Position numbers and translations under genes: made by a program
NCBI GenBank assembly: GCA_013388985.1
Contig: JACAEF010000013.1
Location: 1-64,000, forward strand
DNA length: 64,000 bases
Reading direction: 5' to 3'
Origin: Rhodocyclaceae bacterium
GTDB taxonomy: Bacteria; Pseudomonadota; Gammaproteobacteria; Burkholderiales; Rhodocyclaceae
Shown: positions 16,695-29,286 of the stretch, in pieces
Position numbering within the stretch: the stretch's first letter is position 1
Layout of the letters: the number at the start of each line of letters is the position of its first letter
Notes under the pieces: model-generated
Seen by the model: only the letters and a program-made list of their open reading frames with translations
What the model was told of the DNA's origin: nothing
Database searches by the model: none

Positions 16695-16981
16695 ATCTCC
16701 TCCGGGTCGCGCAACGCCACCACGATGCCGGTGGCCGCTGCCGGGTCGCTGGTAAGGCTGAGGCAGTGGTCGCCGGCGGCCACGTAGTAGATCAGGGCGA
16801 CGGCGTTTTCCGCCGCCGGTGCGAGGCGCGGCGAAATGTCGTCTTCGCCGCAGACGGAGATGTGCCGGCCGGGAAACGCCGCGCGCAATGCCTGTGCGAG
16901 CGCCCCGAAAGTCGGCGCTGGCGGGACGGCAAGGCGCGCGAGCACCTCGTCGAGAAAGGCGCGGTCGATGCCCGGCATCAT
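16691..16981 (-). CDS. Small nif-operon protein (possibly DUF6129), with repeat peptide
   Basis: This 96-aa soluble protein resembles, from memory, the DUF6129 family seen in betaproteobacterial nif operons; that assignment is tentative. The core C-G-E-D-D-I-S-P-R-L-A-P-A-A-E-N and Y-Y-V-A-A-G-D-H-C-L-S-L-T-S-D forms the likely domain. Residues about 18-25 are AVPPAPTF, encoded by a perfect copy of the dispersed repeat. It overlaps its neighbours by 4 bp on both sides. Confidence 0.75.
   Translation of the reverse strand: MMPGIDRAFLDEVLARLAVPPAPTFGALAQALRAAFPGRHISVCGEDDISPRLAPAAENAVALIYYVAAGDHCLSLTSDPAAATGIVVALRDPEEI
16907..16931 (+). repeat. Dispersed repeat copy inside the 96-aa nif orf
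   Basis: GAAAGTCGGCGCTGG followed by CGGGACGGCA is a perfect consensus copy. It is read in frame as AVPPAPTF by the minus-strand gene. Confidence 0.85.
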
Positions 16982-17409
16982 GCCTCGGCTTCGGCCTGCT
17001 CGCGGAAGGGCGCGAGCGAGGCCGCCTCGACGCCCATGACCTTGGCGAGCCAGGGCGGCGGGCGATCGAGCGCCCGCTGGAGCTCATCGAGCCAGGCGTC
17101 CATGCCGGTGTTCGGCGCCACCTTGAGCGGATGCGCGCCGGCGCGCACCACCTTGGCGGCGGCGGGGCCGCCGATCGACTGGAAGCAGGCGATCTGGCAG
17201 TCGCCGATCAGTTCGGCGCGCGCCTGGTTGCGATCTTCCGCCGCGTCGGCCGCGGCGGTCGAGCGCGCGGCGACGAAGGCGATGGATTCGCGACCGACGT
17301 CCCAGACCGCGAAGACCTTGCAGGCGCCGAAGTGGCCGTCGATCAGCCTGCCGCTGTCGGTGGCGCAGGCGACGCGGATGGTTCCGGCGCGAGATGTCGA
17401 TTCAGACAT
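16978..17409 (-). CDS. NifX/NifY/NafY-type cofactor-binding protein
   Basis: The 143-aa protein holds a dinitrogenase FeMo-cofactor domain: V-A-C-A-T-D-S-G-R-L-I-D-G-H-F-G-A-C near the N-terminus, and F-Q-S-I-G-G-P-A-A-A-K in the middle. Position after nifT in the nifHDK operon suggests a NifY-like role, holding apo-NifDK or carrying cofactor. The ATG giving MSEST was preferred over one 6 bp upstream because AAAGGA lies at the proper distance. It overlaps the next gene by 4 bp. Confidence 0.87.
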   Translation of the reverse strand: MSESTSRAGTIRVACATDSGRLIDGHFGACKVFAVWDVGRESIAFVAARSTAAADAAEDRNQARAELIGDCQIACFQSIGGPAAAKVVRAGAHPLKVAPNTGMDAWLDELQRALDRPPPWLAKVMGVEAASLAPFREQAEAEA

Positions 17410-17449
17410 GGGCATATCCTTTCGAGCGCAGCGAGCCGTCGAGTCGCCT

Positions 17450-17475
17450 CTCCCCCGAGGGGGAAGCCGGGAGGG
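17450..17475. repeat. C/G-rich inverted repeat
   Basis: CTCCCCC-GA-GGGGG, followed at once by GGGAGGGG, can fold into alternative hairpins. It lies in the 90-bp gap between the ferredoxin and the NifX/Y-like gene, and looks like a REP-type element or a processing site. Confidence 0.4.
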
Positions 17476-17490
17476 GCGGGCGACTAGGCG

Positions 17491-17515
17491 CATCGTGTAT
17501 CAGAGATACACGATG
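17491..17515. terminator. Perfect 11-bp hairpin over the ferredoxin stop codon
   Basis: CATCGTGTATC, loop AGA, GATACACGATG form a perfect stem spanning the last codons of the ferredoxin gene. There is no T-run, so a processing or mRNA-stabilising hairpin after nifHDKT-fdx is as likely as a terminator. Confidence 0.5.
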
Positions 17516-17694
17516 CAGGTGTCGCCGGCGGGACAGGCTGCCACGCACTTCGGCGAATCCTGATCCTCGCACTCGTTGCAGGTGTCCTTGTTGATCTTGT
17601 AGATGCCGCCCTTCTCGCTGATCGATTGGGTCGGACAGACCGGCAGGCAGTCGCCGCAGCTCGTGCATTCCGCTTGAACGATCTTCATGGCCAT
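17500..17694 (-). CDS. Small 2x[4Fe-4S] ferredoxin after nifT
   Basis: The 64-aa product carries C-T-S-C-G-D-C-L-P-V-C-P and a second set, C-N-E-C-E-D-Q-D-S-P-K-C-V-A-A-C-P, the bacterial 2x[4Fe-4S] pattern with a longer spacer in the second motif (as in FdxN-type proteins). The start MAMKIV has AAGGAG seven bases upstream; the second ATG, 6 bp in, is less well spaced. It is encoded in the nifHDKT operon and is a candidate electron donor to NifH or to assembly enzymes. Confidence 0.9.
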   Translation of the reverse strand: MAMKIVQAECTSCGDCLPVCPTQSISEKGGIYKINKDTCNECEDQDSPKCVAACPAGDTCIVYL

Positions 17695-17716
17695 GATGTT
17701 TCTCCTTGGTGAATAT

Positions 17717-17938
17717 TCATTCCACGCCATCGATCCGCTTGGCCCGCACCGAGTAAGGCAAACGCTCGGGCGCGGGTTGCGGGTCGATGAAATAGACGCC
17801 GCCATTTTTCAACCTGATCTCGCCGCCCCACTTCTCCGGGGTGTCGAACTCCATCGAGGTGATAGTGTCCTCGATGTCGCGCTTGGGCATGTAGAACACG
17901 TAGCCGTCGCTGCCCTTGCGGATCATGATGTTGGCCAT
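17717..17938 (-). CDS. nifT: NifT/FixU protein
   Basis: This 73-aa protein fits the NifT/FixU family: M-I-R-K-x-x-D-G-Y-V-F-Y-M-P-K-R-D-I-E near the start and W-G-G-E-I-R-L-K-N-G-G. It follows nifK as usual. The biochemical role is unknown, and mutants in other diazotrophs have little phenotype. AAGGAC precedes the ATG. The 139-bp spacer to nifK holds short imperfect hairpins but no gene. Confidence 0.93.
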   Translation of the reverse strand: MANIMIRKGSDGYVFYMPKRDIEDTITSMEFDTPEKWGGEIRLKNGGVYFIDPQPAPERLPYSVRAKRIDGVE

Positions 17939-18077
17939 GGCGATGTCCTTATGAGTCGTCGGACTGAGCGAGCGGCCCGCTGGCGAGGCGCCCGGAGCAC
18001 AGGAACCGGAGCGCACTCAAGGTGCGTGAGGATTTCGAGCACCGCGCAACGAAGCCAGCGAGCCGCACAGCCAGTCC

Positions 18078-19646
18078 TTAGCGAACGAGGTCGAAGTTGT
18101 AGTCGGTGACGCCCAAAAACTTCGTGTCTTCGTCGAGGCGGTCCAGCACGGCGTTGGTGAGCGTGGTGAGGATGTACATCGCGCCCTCGTAGCCCAGCGT
18201 CGTCATGCGGTGCAGGTGGTGCCGGTCGAAGATCGGGAAGCCGATGCGAATGAGCGGTACCTCGAACGCCTTGCCCTTGTGGAAGGTATCGCGCTGGATG
18301 AACTTGCCGTAGCTGTTGCCGATCAAGAAGTCGGGCTTGTCGGTGAAGCACAGGCTCCTCAGGTGCCAGAGATCCGCGCCCGGGTAGGCGCGGCCGGAAG
18401 CGCCGTAGGGCGAGGATTCGAGCAGCTTCTTCATCGCCTTCTCCCAGCGCTTGCCGCCGTTGTGGCAGACGATGTGGGTCGGCTCGACGCCCAGTTCCAT
18501 GAGGAACTTGACCATGCCCAGCGTAAAGTCGGGATCGCCGAAGACGGCCATCTTCTTGCCATGCAGCCAGGCGTGGCTGTCGGTCATCATGTCCATCAGG
18601 CGGCCGCGCTCCTTGGTCAGCGATTCGGGAATCGGCTTGCCGGTGACCTCGGAAATTTTCATCAGCCACTCGTCGGTCCACTCGACGCCCATCGGGATGT
18701 TGAGCTTCGGCACCTCGTGATTCCAGGTGTTCTCGACGAACTTCTTGGTCTTGTCGAGGCCCAGGGGCTGCATGAGGATCGTCGTGATCGCGTTGGGCGC
18801 GTCCTTCACCTCGTCGATCGTCGTGCCGCCCGCATACATGCGAAATTCGCCGTCGGCCGGGGTGTCGAGCACCTCTTCCGGGTCGGAAAGCATCGTGAAG
18901 GGCACGTCCATTTCCTTCAACATGCGCTTGACCACGCGGTAGTTGCCGAGATAGGTCTCGAAGCCCGGCACGATGTTGATCTTGCCGTTCTTGCCCGGCG
19001 CCTTGCCCTCCATGTCGTTCAACGTGAAGTAGCGCAGGATGCCCTCCTCCATGTTGTCCCAGCCGGTGACGTGGCTGCCGACGAAAGACGGGGTGTGGGC
19101 GAAGGGCACCGGGAAGTCCTCGGCGATATGACCTTCCTTCTTGGCGTTGCCGATGAAGGCGTTGAGGTCGTCGCCGATCACTTCCGCGATGCAGGTCGTC
19201 GACACGGCGATCATCTCTGCGCCGTAGAGCTTCGAGGCGTTGGCCAGCCCCTCGTGGATGTTCTTCTGTCCGCCGAACACGGCCGCGTCTTCCGTCATCG
19301 AGTCGGCGATGAAGGCGATCGGCTCCTTGAAGTGGCGGTTAAAGTAGGTGCGGAAGTAGGCCACACAACCCTGCGAGCCGTGGATATAGACCATGGTCTT
19401 CTTGAAGCCCAGCCCGCACAGGGCAGAGCCGAGCGGCTGGCAGGCCTTGGCCGGGTTGATGGTGAGCGCCTCGCGCTTGAAGTTGAGGTCCTGGTACTCC
19501 TTGGTGGTCGTCCACTCGAAAGTCTCCGCGACCTTCTTGGGATCGTGGCCCTCTTCGTACTTCTCGCGCTTCCTGGCGATCGTGCCCTTGTAGTCGTCGT
19601 TGCGGAACAACGGGTAGCACGGCTTGATGTCTTCTACGGCTTGCAT
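18078..19646 (-). CDS. nifK: NifK, nitrogenase MoFe protein beta subunit
   Basis: The 522-aa beta subunit helps hold the P-cluster. Visible landmarks are Y-K-G-T-I-A-R-K-R-E near the N-terminus, N-P-A-K-A-C-Q-P-L-G-S and H-G-S-Q-G-C-V-A-Y-F-R-T-Y-F-N-R-H-F (P-cluster cysteines), S-T-T-C-I-A-E-V-I-G-D-D-L, and F-D-R-H-H-L-H-R at the end. Length and order are standard for the Mo enzyme. The ATG has AAGGAGA upstream. It lies 66 bp after nifD. Confidence 0.98.
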   Translation of the reverse strand: MQAVEDIKPCYPLFRNDDYKGTIARKREKYEEGHDPKKVAETFEWTTTKEYQDLNFKREALTINPAKACQPLGSALCGLGFKKTMVYIHGSQGCVAYFRTYFNRHFKEPIAFIADSMTEDAAVFGGQKNIHEGLANASKLYGAEMIAVSTTCIAEVIGDDLNAFIGNAKKEGHIAEDFPVPFAHTPSFVGSHVTGWDNMEEGILRYFTLNDMEGKAPGKNGKINIVPGFETYLGNYRVVKRMLKEMDVPFTMLSDPEEVLDTPADGEFRMYAGGTTIDEVKDAPNAITTILMQPLGLDKTKKFVENTWNHEVPKLNIPMGVEWTDEWLMKISEVTGKPIPESLTKERGRLMDMMTDSHAWLHGKKMAVFGDPDFTLGMVKFLMELGVEPTHIVCHNGGKRWEKAMKKLLESSPYGASGRAYPGADLWHLRSLCFTDKPDFLIGNSYGKFIQRDTFHKGKAFEVPLIRIGFPIFDRHHLHRMTTLGYEGAMYILTTLTNAVLDRLDEDTKFLGVTDYNFDLVR

Positions 19647-19712
19647 TGCGGTCTCCTTCGCCCGGCCGCCAATCCGCGGACGCGGGCGCAAGTGGATGGA
19701 TGATGTTTCTGC

Positions 19713-21185
19713 TTAGGCGGCTTTCTTGAGTTCCTCGGCGGCCTGCTTCCGCCAGGGCGGCACGAGCATTTTCCAGCACGGGTTATTGACCGTCATGTCC
19801 ATGTCGCGGGCGAAGATGGCAAAGCCGTCGTAACCGTGGTAGGGGCCCGAGTAGTCCCAGCTGTGCATCTGGCGGAAGGGCACGCCCATCTTGTGGAAGA
19901 CGTACTTTTCCTTGATGCCGGAGCCGATCAGGTCGGGCTTCGTGGCCTCGACGAACTTTTCGAGCTCGTAGCCGGTCGCGTCGTCGTAGATCAGCGTCGC
20001 GTCCTTCATCTCCTTGATGGTGCGGTCGTAGTCGTCGTTGTGGGCGAACTCGTAACCGGTGCCGACCACCTCCATGCCGAGATCTTCATACGCGCCGACG
20101 ACGTGGCGCGGCCGCAGGCCGCCGACGTAGAGCAGCACCTTTTTCCCTTGCAGGCGCGGCTTGTACTTGGCGATCACGGCGTTCATCATCGGCGTGTATT
20201 TCTCGATGACGCGCTCGGCGCCCTCCTTGATGCGGTCGTCGAAGTGCGCGGCGATGGCGCGCAAGGATTCGGCGATCTTGGTCGGGCCGAAGAAGTTGTA
20301 TTCCAGCCAGGGGATGCCGAACTTCTCCTCCATGTGGCGCGCGATGTAGTTCATCGAGCGGTAGCAGTGCAAGAGGTTGATCTTGACGCTCGGCGTGTTC
20401 TCCATTTCGGCCAGCGTGCCGTCGCCCGACCACTGCGCGACGACGCGCAGGCCCATCTCTTCGAGCAGGATGCGCGAGGCCCAGGCGTCGCCGCCGATGT
20501 TGTAGTCGCCGAGGATGGCCACATCGTAGGGCGTGCTCTCCAGTTTCTTGCTGTCGTAGCGCGGCAGGATCCAGTCGCGCACAGAGTCGTTGGCGATGTG
20601 GTGGCCGAGCGACTGCGAGACGCCGCGGAAGCCCTCGCAGCGCACCGGCACGACCGGTTTGTCGATCTGCGCCGCCATCTTCTTCGAGACGGCCTCGATG
20701 TCGTCGCCAATGAGACCGATCGGGCACTCGGACTGCACCGAGATGCCCTTGTTGAGCGGGAAGAGCATCTCGATTTCCTCGATCAGCTTGGCGAGCTTCT
20801 TGTCGCCGCCGAAGACGATGTCCTTCTCCTGGAAGTCCGAGGTGAAGCACATGTCGCCGAAGGTGTCGACGCCGGTGGTGCCGACGTAGTAGGCGCGGCG
20901 GCCGGCGCGCGAATACTGGCCGCAGCCGATGGGCCCATGCGAGATCGAGATCATGTCCTTGATCGGGCCCCACACCACGCCCTTCGAGCCGGCGTAGGCG
21001 CAGCCGCGCATCGTCATCACGCCCGGCAGCGACTTACGGTTCGAGGTGATGCACTTCTTCGACGATTCCAGCGTCTTGTCATTCACCATCAAATGCTTGG
21101 CGCGGTCCTTCTTGGCTTTTTCGGGATAGACCTCGAGCACTTCCTGAATCAGCGCTTGGGCTTCCTCGCGGGTCAATTGCGTCAT
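19713..21185 (-). CDS. nifD: NifD, nitrogenase MoFe protein alpha subunit
   Basis: The 490-aa alpha subunit binds FeMo-cofactor through the Cys in I-N-L-L-H-C-Y-R-S and the His in [13 protein letters not shown]. The P-cluster residues lie in [15 protein letters not shown] and G-P-I-G-C-G-Q-Y-S. No repeat insertion or frame problem is seen. AAGGAG lies upstream of the ATG. Confidence 0.98.
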   Translation of the reverse strand: MTQLTREEAQALIQEVLEVYPEKAKKDRAKHLMVNDKTLESSKKCITSNRKSLPGVMTMRGCAYAGSKGVVWGPIKDMISISHGPIGCGQYSRAGRRAYYVGTTGVDTFGDMCFTSDFQEKDIVFGGDKKLAKLIEEIEMLFPLNKGISVQSECPIGLIGDDIEAVSKKMAAQIDKPVVPVRCEGFRGVSQSLGHHIANDSVRDWILPRYDSKKLESTPYDVAILGDYNIGGDAWASRILLEEMGLRVVAQWSGDGTLAEMENTPSVKINLLHCYRSMNYIARHMEEKFGIPWLEYNFFGPTKIAESLRAIAAHFDDRIKEGAERVIEKYTPMMNAVIAKYKPRLQGKKVLLYVGGLRPRHVVGAYEDLGMEVVGTGYEFAHNDDYDRTIKEMKDATLIYDDATGYELEKFVEATKPDLIGSGIKEKYVFHKMGVPFRQMHSWDYSGPYHGYDGFAIFARDMDMTVNNPCWKMLVPPWRKQAAEELKKAA

Positions 21186-21256
21186 CTGTTTTCTCCTTGC
21201 GCCCGGCCTCCAGCTCGGCACGACGCGGCAGGTTGTAAAAAGCGTTGCGGGTTCGG

Positions 21257-23197
<1,941 letters not shown>

Positions 23198-23216
23198 CTA
23201 GAGCGGCTTTGCTGGC

Positions 23217-23231
23217 GGGCGCGCGTCTTGC
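23217..23231 (+). promoter_or_regulatory. Candidate sigma-54 promoter of the SIR2-like gene
   Basis: GGGCGC-GCGTC-TTGC keeps the essential GG-N10-GC spacing, with two mismatches at -24. The distance from the UAS equals that of nifU, modA and nifB, which supports it. Confidence 0.55.
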
Positions 23232-23262
23232 ATGAGTCTTCGCAATCTTCGCGGAGACCCTC

Positions 23263-24108
23263 ATGACGCCCCAACTGCATGCCGAACTGCTCGCCGGCCT
23301 GAAGGACGGCAGCATCGTTCCCTATCTCGGCCCCGGCGCGCTCGCCGACGTGCGCGCGCTCGATGACGGCCGGCCGATGCCGGCGACGAGCGACGCGCTG
23401 ATCCTCGCCCTGAACGGTGGCAAGCCGATGGCGCAAAAGCTGATGTACGAGTTCCCGCGCGCGGCGATGAACGTGGAACTCAAGCGCGGCCGCGCGGCGG
23501 TGACGAAGTTTCTCGACGCGACCTACGGCGCGACGCGCTGGACGCGCGCCGCCGTCCACGACTGGCTCAAGGCTCTGCGTCCCGGTTACGTCATCGACAT
23601 CAACCGCGACACGCAGCTCATCGACAGTTACGCGGGCGTGCCGCATCTGCTCGTGCTCGGCTGCGCGCGCATCGGCGGCACCGACTACCGCTTCAAGCTG
23701 TTCTTGCACGACGGCGGCGACTACACGGCGATCCAGCCTGAAGAGGCGCCGACAGGCCTTCCCGTGCTCTTCAAGCCGATGGGCGCGCCGCACCCCGAGG
23801 CGGGCTACATCGCCTCGGACGCCGACTATGTCGATTACATCACCGAGCTGATGGGCGGCTTCGCCGTGCCGGCCTTCGTGAAAGAACTGCGCCGCGGCAA
23901 GCGCTATCTCTTCATCGGCATACGTTTTAACCGCGATACCGAGCGCATGGTGATGAGCGATCTGATCCACGCCGCCGCGAACCCCGCCGGCTGGGCGCTG
24001 ATCGAGCAACCCACCGACAAGGAACGGCGCTTTCTCGGCCGCCTCGGGATCGAGATCGTCGCCGCGGGTCTGCCTTGGCTGCTTGGCACGGAGCTCGTTT
24101 CATGTTGA
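23263..24108 (+). CDS. SIR2-like protein in the draT-draG interval
   Basis: The 281-aa product has the outline of a SIR2_2 (PF13289-type) NAD-binding protein. It shows A-G-L-K-D-G-S-I-V-P-Y-L-G-P-G-A at residues about 10-25 (the G-A-G loop position), Y-V-I-D-I-N-R-D-T-Q-L-I in the middle, then L-F-K-P-M-G-A-P, Y-V-D-Y-I-T-E-L and K-R-Y-L-F-I-G-I-R-F. Active SIR2_2 proteins usually have K-x-H-G where this has K-P-M-G, so the catalytic His seems missing. It sits between draT and draG and appears to have its own NifA site and promoter. A role in NAD+ sensing or in DraT/DraG control is inference. GGAGA precedes the ATG. Confidence 0.7.
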   Translation: MTPQLHAELLAGLKDGSIVPYLGPGALADVRALDDGRPMPATSDALILALNGGKPMAQKLMYEFPRAAMNVELKRGRAAVTKFLDATYGATRWTRAAVHDWLKALRPGYVIDINRDTQLIDSYAGVPHLLVLGCARIGGTDYRFKLFLHDGGDYTAIQPEEAPTGLPVLFKPMGAPHPEAGYIASDADYVDYITELMGGFAVPAFVKELRRGKRYLFIGIRFNRDTERMVMSDLIHAAANPAGWALIEQPTDKERRFLGRLGIEIVAAGLPWLLGTELVSC

Positions 24109-24171
24109 CCTGGCACGCCGAAGTCCATGCACTTGGCGTGGCAGCGATGGCCGCCGCGCTGGGGGTTCGCC

Positions 24172-25342
<1,171 letters not shown>

Positions 25343-25795
25343 TCAGCGGTCGTGGCCGCAGGGATGGTCATGATCGTGGCCCTGGCAGACATGGCCTTCC
25401 CGGCCGTGCTGGCAGGCTTCCATGTCCTCGTCTGGCAGGTGCGGGCCGAGGCCGATCCAGGCGTCGATGGCGGCAACCTCGAAGCCGGCGTGGCGCACGC
25501 CGTCAACTTCCAGCAGCGGGCGGCGGATCAGCAGCGGGTGCTTTTGCAACAGCGCGAGCGCGGTCGCTTCGTCGCATTCCTCGGGCACGATCTCGCCGCT
25601 CTTCACGGCCGGAGAGTTGCGGTTGAACCACTCGGCCACGGGTCGGCCGGCGAAGAAGGACAGCAGCTCCATGCGCAACCACGATTTCGAGAGCAGGTCG
25701 CGTGCCTCGACGGTGTGGCCGGCGGCCTCGAGGATCTTTTTCTGCTTGGCGTTGCCGGAGCAGCCCGGCTTTTCGTAGAAGATGACATGGGCCAT
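25343..25795 (-). CDS. nifO: NifO, ArsC-like nitrogenase-associated protein
   Basis: The 150-aa product has a thioredoxin-fold ArsC/Spx-like domain: V-I-F-Y-E-K-P-G-C-S-G-N-A-K-Q-K at the N-terminus and L-L-I-R-R-P-L-L-E-V-D-G-V-R in the middle. It matches the nitrogenase-associated (NifO-type) branch next to nifB. The last 20 or so residues form a Cys/His tail (C-Q-H, C-Q-G-H-D-H-D-H-P-C-G-H-D) that looks metal-binding and is not part of the fold. NifO is proposed to influence Mo partition between nitrogenase and nitrate reductase. Confidence 0.87.
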   Translation of the reverse strand: MAHVIFYEKPGCSGNAKQKKILEAAGHTVEARDLLSKSWLRMELLSFFAGRPVAEWFNRNSPAVKSGEIVPEECDEATALALLQKHPLLIRRPLLEVDGVRHAGFEVAAIDAWIGLGPHLPDEDMEACQHGREGHVCQGHDHDHPCGHDR

Positions 25796-25804
25796 GATGG
25801 TTTT

Positions 25805-26083
25805 TCAGCGTGCGGAGATTTCGCGTTGCGCCTGCGCCCAGCGCGCCGGCGGGATGCCGGTCAGCGATCCGGGCGGATTGAGCGGCTCGTTGAGTTCGTT
25901 GACGATCGCGCCTTCGATCGGGCAGATAGTCGCGCATTGCGGGTCGGCGTAGTCGCCGGCGCATTCAGTGCACCTGTCGGCATCGATGAGGAAGTGGGGT
26001 TTGGCCTCGTAGATGGCCTGGCTCGGGCACAGCGGCAGGCAGGCCCAGCAATTCACGCAGGACTCGACGATTTCGAGGGCCAT
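25805..26083 (-). CDS. fdxN: FdxN-type 2x[4Fe-4S] ferredoxin beside nifB
   Basis: The 92-aa product has C-V-N-C-W-A-C-L-P-L-C-P and a second motif C-T-E-C-A-G-D-Y-A-D-P-Q-C-A-T-I-C-P with the long spacer typical of FdxN. Such ferredoxins support NifB activity by feeding electrons to its clusters. The ATG overlaps the nifB stop by 1-3 bases, so the two are translationally coupled. The C-terminal 25 residues are a basic, Pro-rich tail. Confidence 0.9.
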   Translation of the reverse strand: MALEIVESCVNCWACLPLCPSQAIYEAKPHFLIDADRCTECAGDYADPQCATICPIEGAIVNELNEPLNPPGSLTGIPPARWAQAQREISAR

Positions 26084-27606
26084 CAGGCGCACTTCCTTTC
26101 CGGCGCGGGCTGCGCCAGCTTGCCGGCCTGGAGCATCTCGTGCCAGACGGCGACGCAGGCCGGCTCGATCTCTTCGAGCGGATGCTCGCCGTTGGGGGCG
26201 ATGCCGGCGGCTTCGAGGCGGCCCCAGGGCTCGTAACCGATCTTCGAACACAGCACGACCTCGCAGCCCTCGAGCGCCTCGATGGTGCGGCCGAGCACAT
26301 CGACCGCCTCGCCGCAGCTGTCGTCGCCTGCGCAGTAGAGATCGGTCTTGCGGTGGCCGACGAGCTTCGCGCCGGCGCCGGTCACCTCATAAACAAGGAA
26401 TTCGCGCGCGTGGCCGAAGTGTTCGGCGATGAGTCCGCCCTTCGCCGCGACGGCCATCAAAACCGGACGCCCTTCTGGGGCGACGTGCCGTCCCGCCAGC
26501 GCCGACTTTTGCGAGGGACGATGCAGGGTGATGACCGCCTGTTGGGGTTGGGGGGCGTGCGCCCTGGCTTTTTTCGCCTCTCTTTCGGCCGCGACTTTCT
26601 CGCGCAGCGCCGCGCGGCGCGCGAGCGCCTCGGCGAGAAACTCGTCCGTGAGTTCCATCGCCTCCACCTTGTCCATCGTGAATTCCGCGCCGCGATCCTC
26701 GCCCAGGAGGCCGACCGCGTCGGCGCGGCACTGGCGGCAGTGGCGCATCATGTTCATGTCGCCCTCGCAGGCGTCTTGCAAGGCCTTCAGTTCCTCGGGC
26801 GTGGGACTCCTTTGCCCCATCACGCCGTAGAAAGTGCCGTGCTCGGCCTCGGCGATGAGCGGCATCACGTTGTGGAGAAACGCCCCCTTGGCCTTGACGA
26901 CCCTGGAGACCTCTTTGAGGTGCTCGTCGTTGACACCGGGGATCATCACCGAATTGACCTTGACCAGCACGCCCTTGGCGACGAGCATTTCGAGCCCTTT
27001 TTGCTGCTGCTCGATGAGGATGGCAGCGGCTTCCCGGCCGCGCACCCGTTTATGCTTCCAGAAGATCCACGGATAGATCTGCGCGCCGACGTCGGGGTCG
27101 ATGCAGTTGATCGTGATCGTCACATGGTCGATGTTGTGCTTCGCGAGCTCCTCGACGCACTCGGGCAGCGCGAGGCCGTTGGTCGACACGCAGAGCTTGA
27201 TGTCCGGCGCCTTCTCTGCGAGCATGCGGAAGGTCGCGAAGGTGCGCTCGGGATTGGCAAGCGGGTCGCCCGGCCCGGCGATGCCGAGCACCGACATCTG
27301 CGGAATCGCGGCGGCGACCGCGAGCGTCTTCTTCACCGCCTGCTCGGGCGTCAAGAGCTCCGAGACGACGCCCGGGCGCGATTCGTTGGCGCAGTCGTAT
27401 TTGCGGTTGCAGTAATGGCACTGGATGTTGCAAGCCGGCGCCACGGCGGCATGCATGCGGGCGAAGTGATGGTGCGCCTCTTCCGAATAGCAGGGATGAT
27501 TCTCGACGCGCCGGCGAATGTCGTCGGGCAGGCCATTCGTCTGCGCCGCGCTCGATCCGCAGCTGCCGGCGCTGCAACCGCCGGTCCGGATAACGGGAAG
27601 ATCCAC
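26083..27606 (-). CDS. nifB: NifB, radical SAM FeMo-cofactor core synthase
   Basis: NifB makes the [8Fe-9S-C] core of FeMo-cofactor from two [4Fe-4S] clusters. The 507-aa protein has the radical SAM motif C-N-I-Q-C-H-Y-C at residues about 59-66, the G-I-A-G-P-G-D-P-L segment, accessory cysteines in H-C-R-Q-C-R-A-D, and a C-terminal NifX-like domain (about 375-490). The linker between them carries QKSALAGRH, encoded by the dispersed repeat at 26485. I chose GTG 27606 because GGAG lies seven bases upstream; a TTG at 27621 is the alternative. Confidence 0.96.
   Translation of the reverse strand: MDLPVIRTGGCSAGSCGSSAAQTNGLPDDIRRRVENHPCYSEEAHHHFARMHAAVAPACNIQCHYCNRKYDCANESRPGVVSELLTPEQAVKKTLAVAAAIPQMSVLGIAGPGDPLANPERTFATFRMLAEKAPDIKLCVSTNGLALPECVEELAKHNIDHVTITINCIDPDVGAQIYPWIFWKHKRVRGREAAAILIEQQQKGLEMLVAKGVLVKVNSVMIPGVNDEHLKEVSRVVKAKGAFLHNVMPLIAEAEHGTFYGVMGQRSPTPEELKALQDACEGDMNMMRHCRQCRADAVGLLGEDRGAEFTMDKVEAMELTDEFLAEALARRAALREKVAAEREAKKARAHAPQPQQAVITLHRPSQKSALAGRHVAPEGRPVLMAVAAKGGLIAEHFGHAREFLVYEVTGAGAKLVGHRKTDLYCAGDDSCGEAVDVLGRTIEALEGCEVVLCSKIGYEPWGRLEAAGIAPNGEHPLEEIEPACVAVWHEMLQAGKLAQPAPERKCA
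26485..26510 (-). repeat. Dispersed repeat copy inside nifB
   Basis: The inverted core GCCGTCCCGCCAGCGCCGAC is exact and preceded by GT. It is in frame with nifB in the linker between the SAM and NifX domains. Confidence 0.85.
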
Positions 27607-27641
27607 GATGCGTCTCCGCAAGTTGTGTTTCCCTCGCTACT

Positions 27642-27656
27642 GCAACGCCTGTGCCA
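27642..27656 (-). promoter_or_regulatory. Sigma-54 promoter of nifB operon
   Basis: TGGCAC-AGGCG-TTGC on the minus strand is a perfect -24/-12 element, 36 bp before the nifB GTG. Confidence 0.88.
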
Positions 27657-27695
27657 GCCCTCAACTCATTGATTCGGCAGGTGCGCATCACCGCT

Positions 27696-27711
27696 TGTCG
27701 CAAATCCGACA
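27696..27711. promoter_or_regulatory. NifA upstream activator site for nifB
   Basis: TGT-CGCAAATCCG-ACA, extended TGTCG...CGACA form, is 61 bp from the -12 element and just after the nifA stop. Confidence 0.84.
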
Positions 27712-27720
27712 CGCGCCGCA

Positions 27721-29282
<1,562 letters not shown>

Positions 29283-29286
<4 letters not shown>

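Noticed and set aside
17939..18077. A small RNA or gene in the nifK-nifT spacer
   Set aside because: Only short imperfect hairpins are present, with no promoter or ribosome site.
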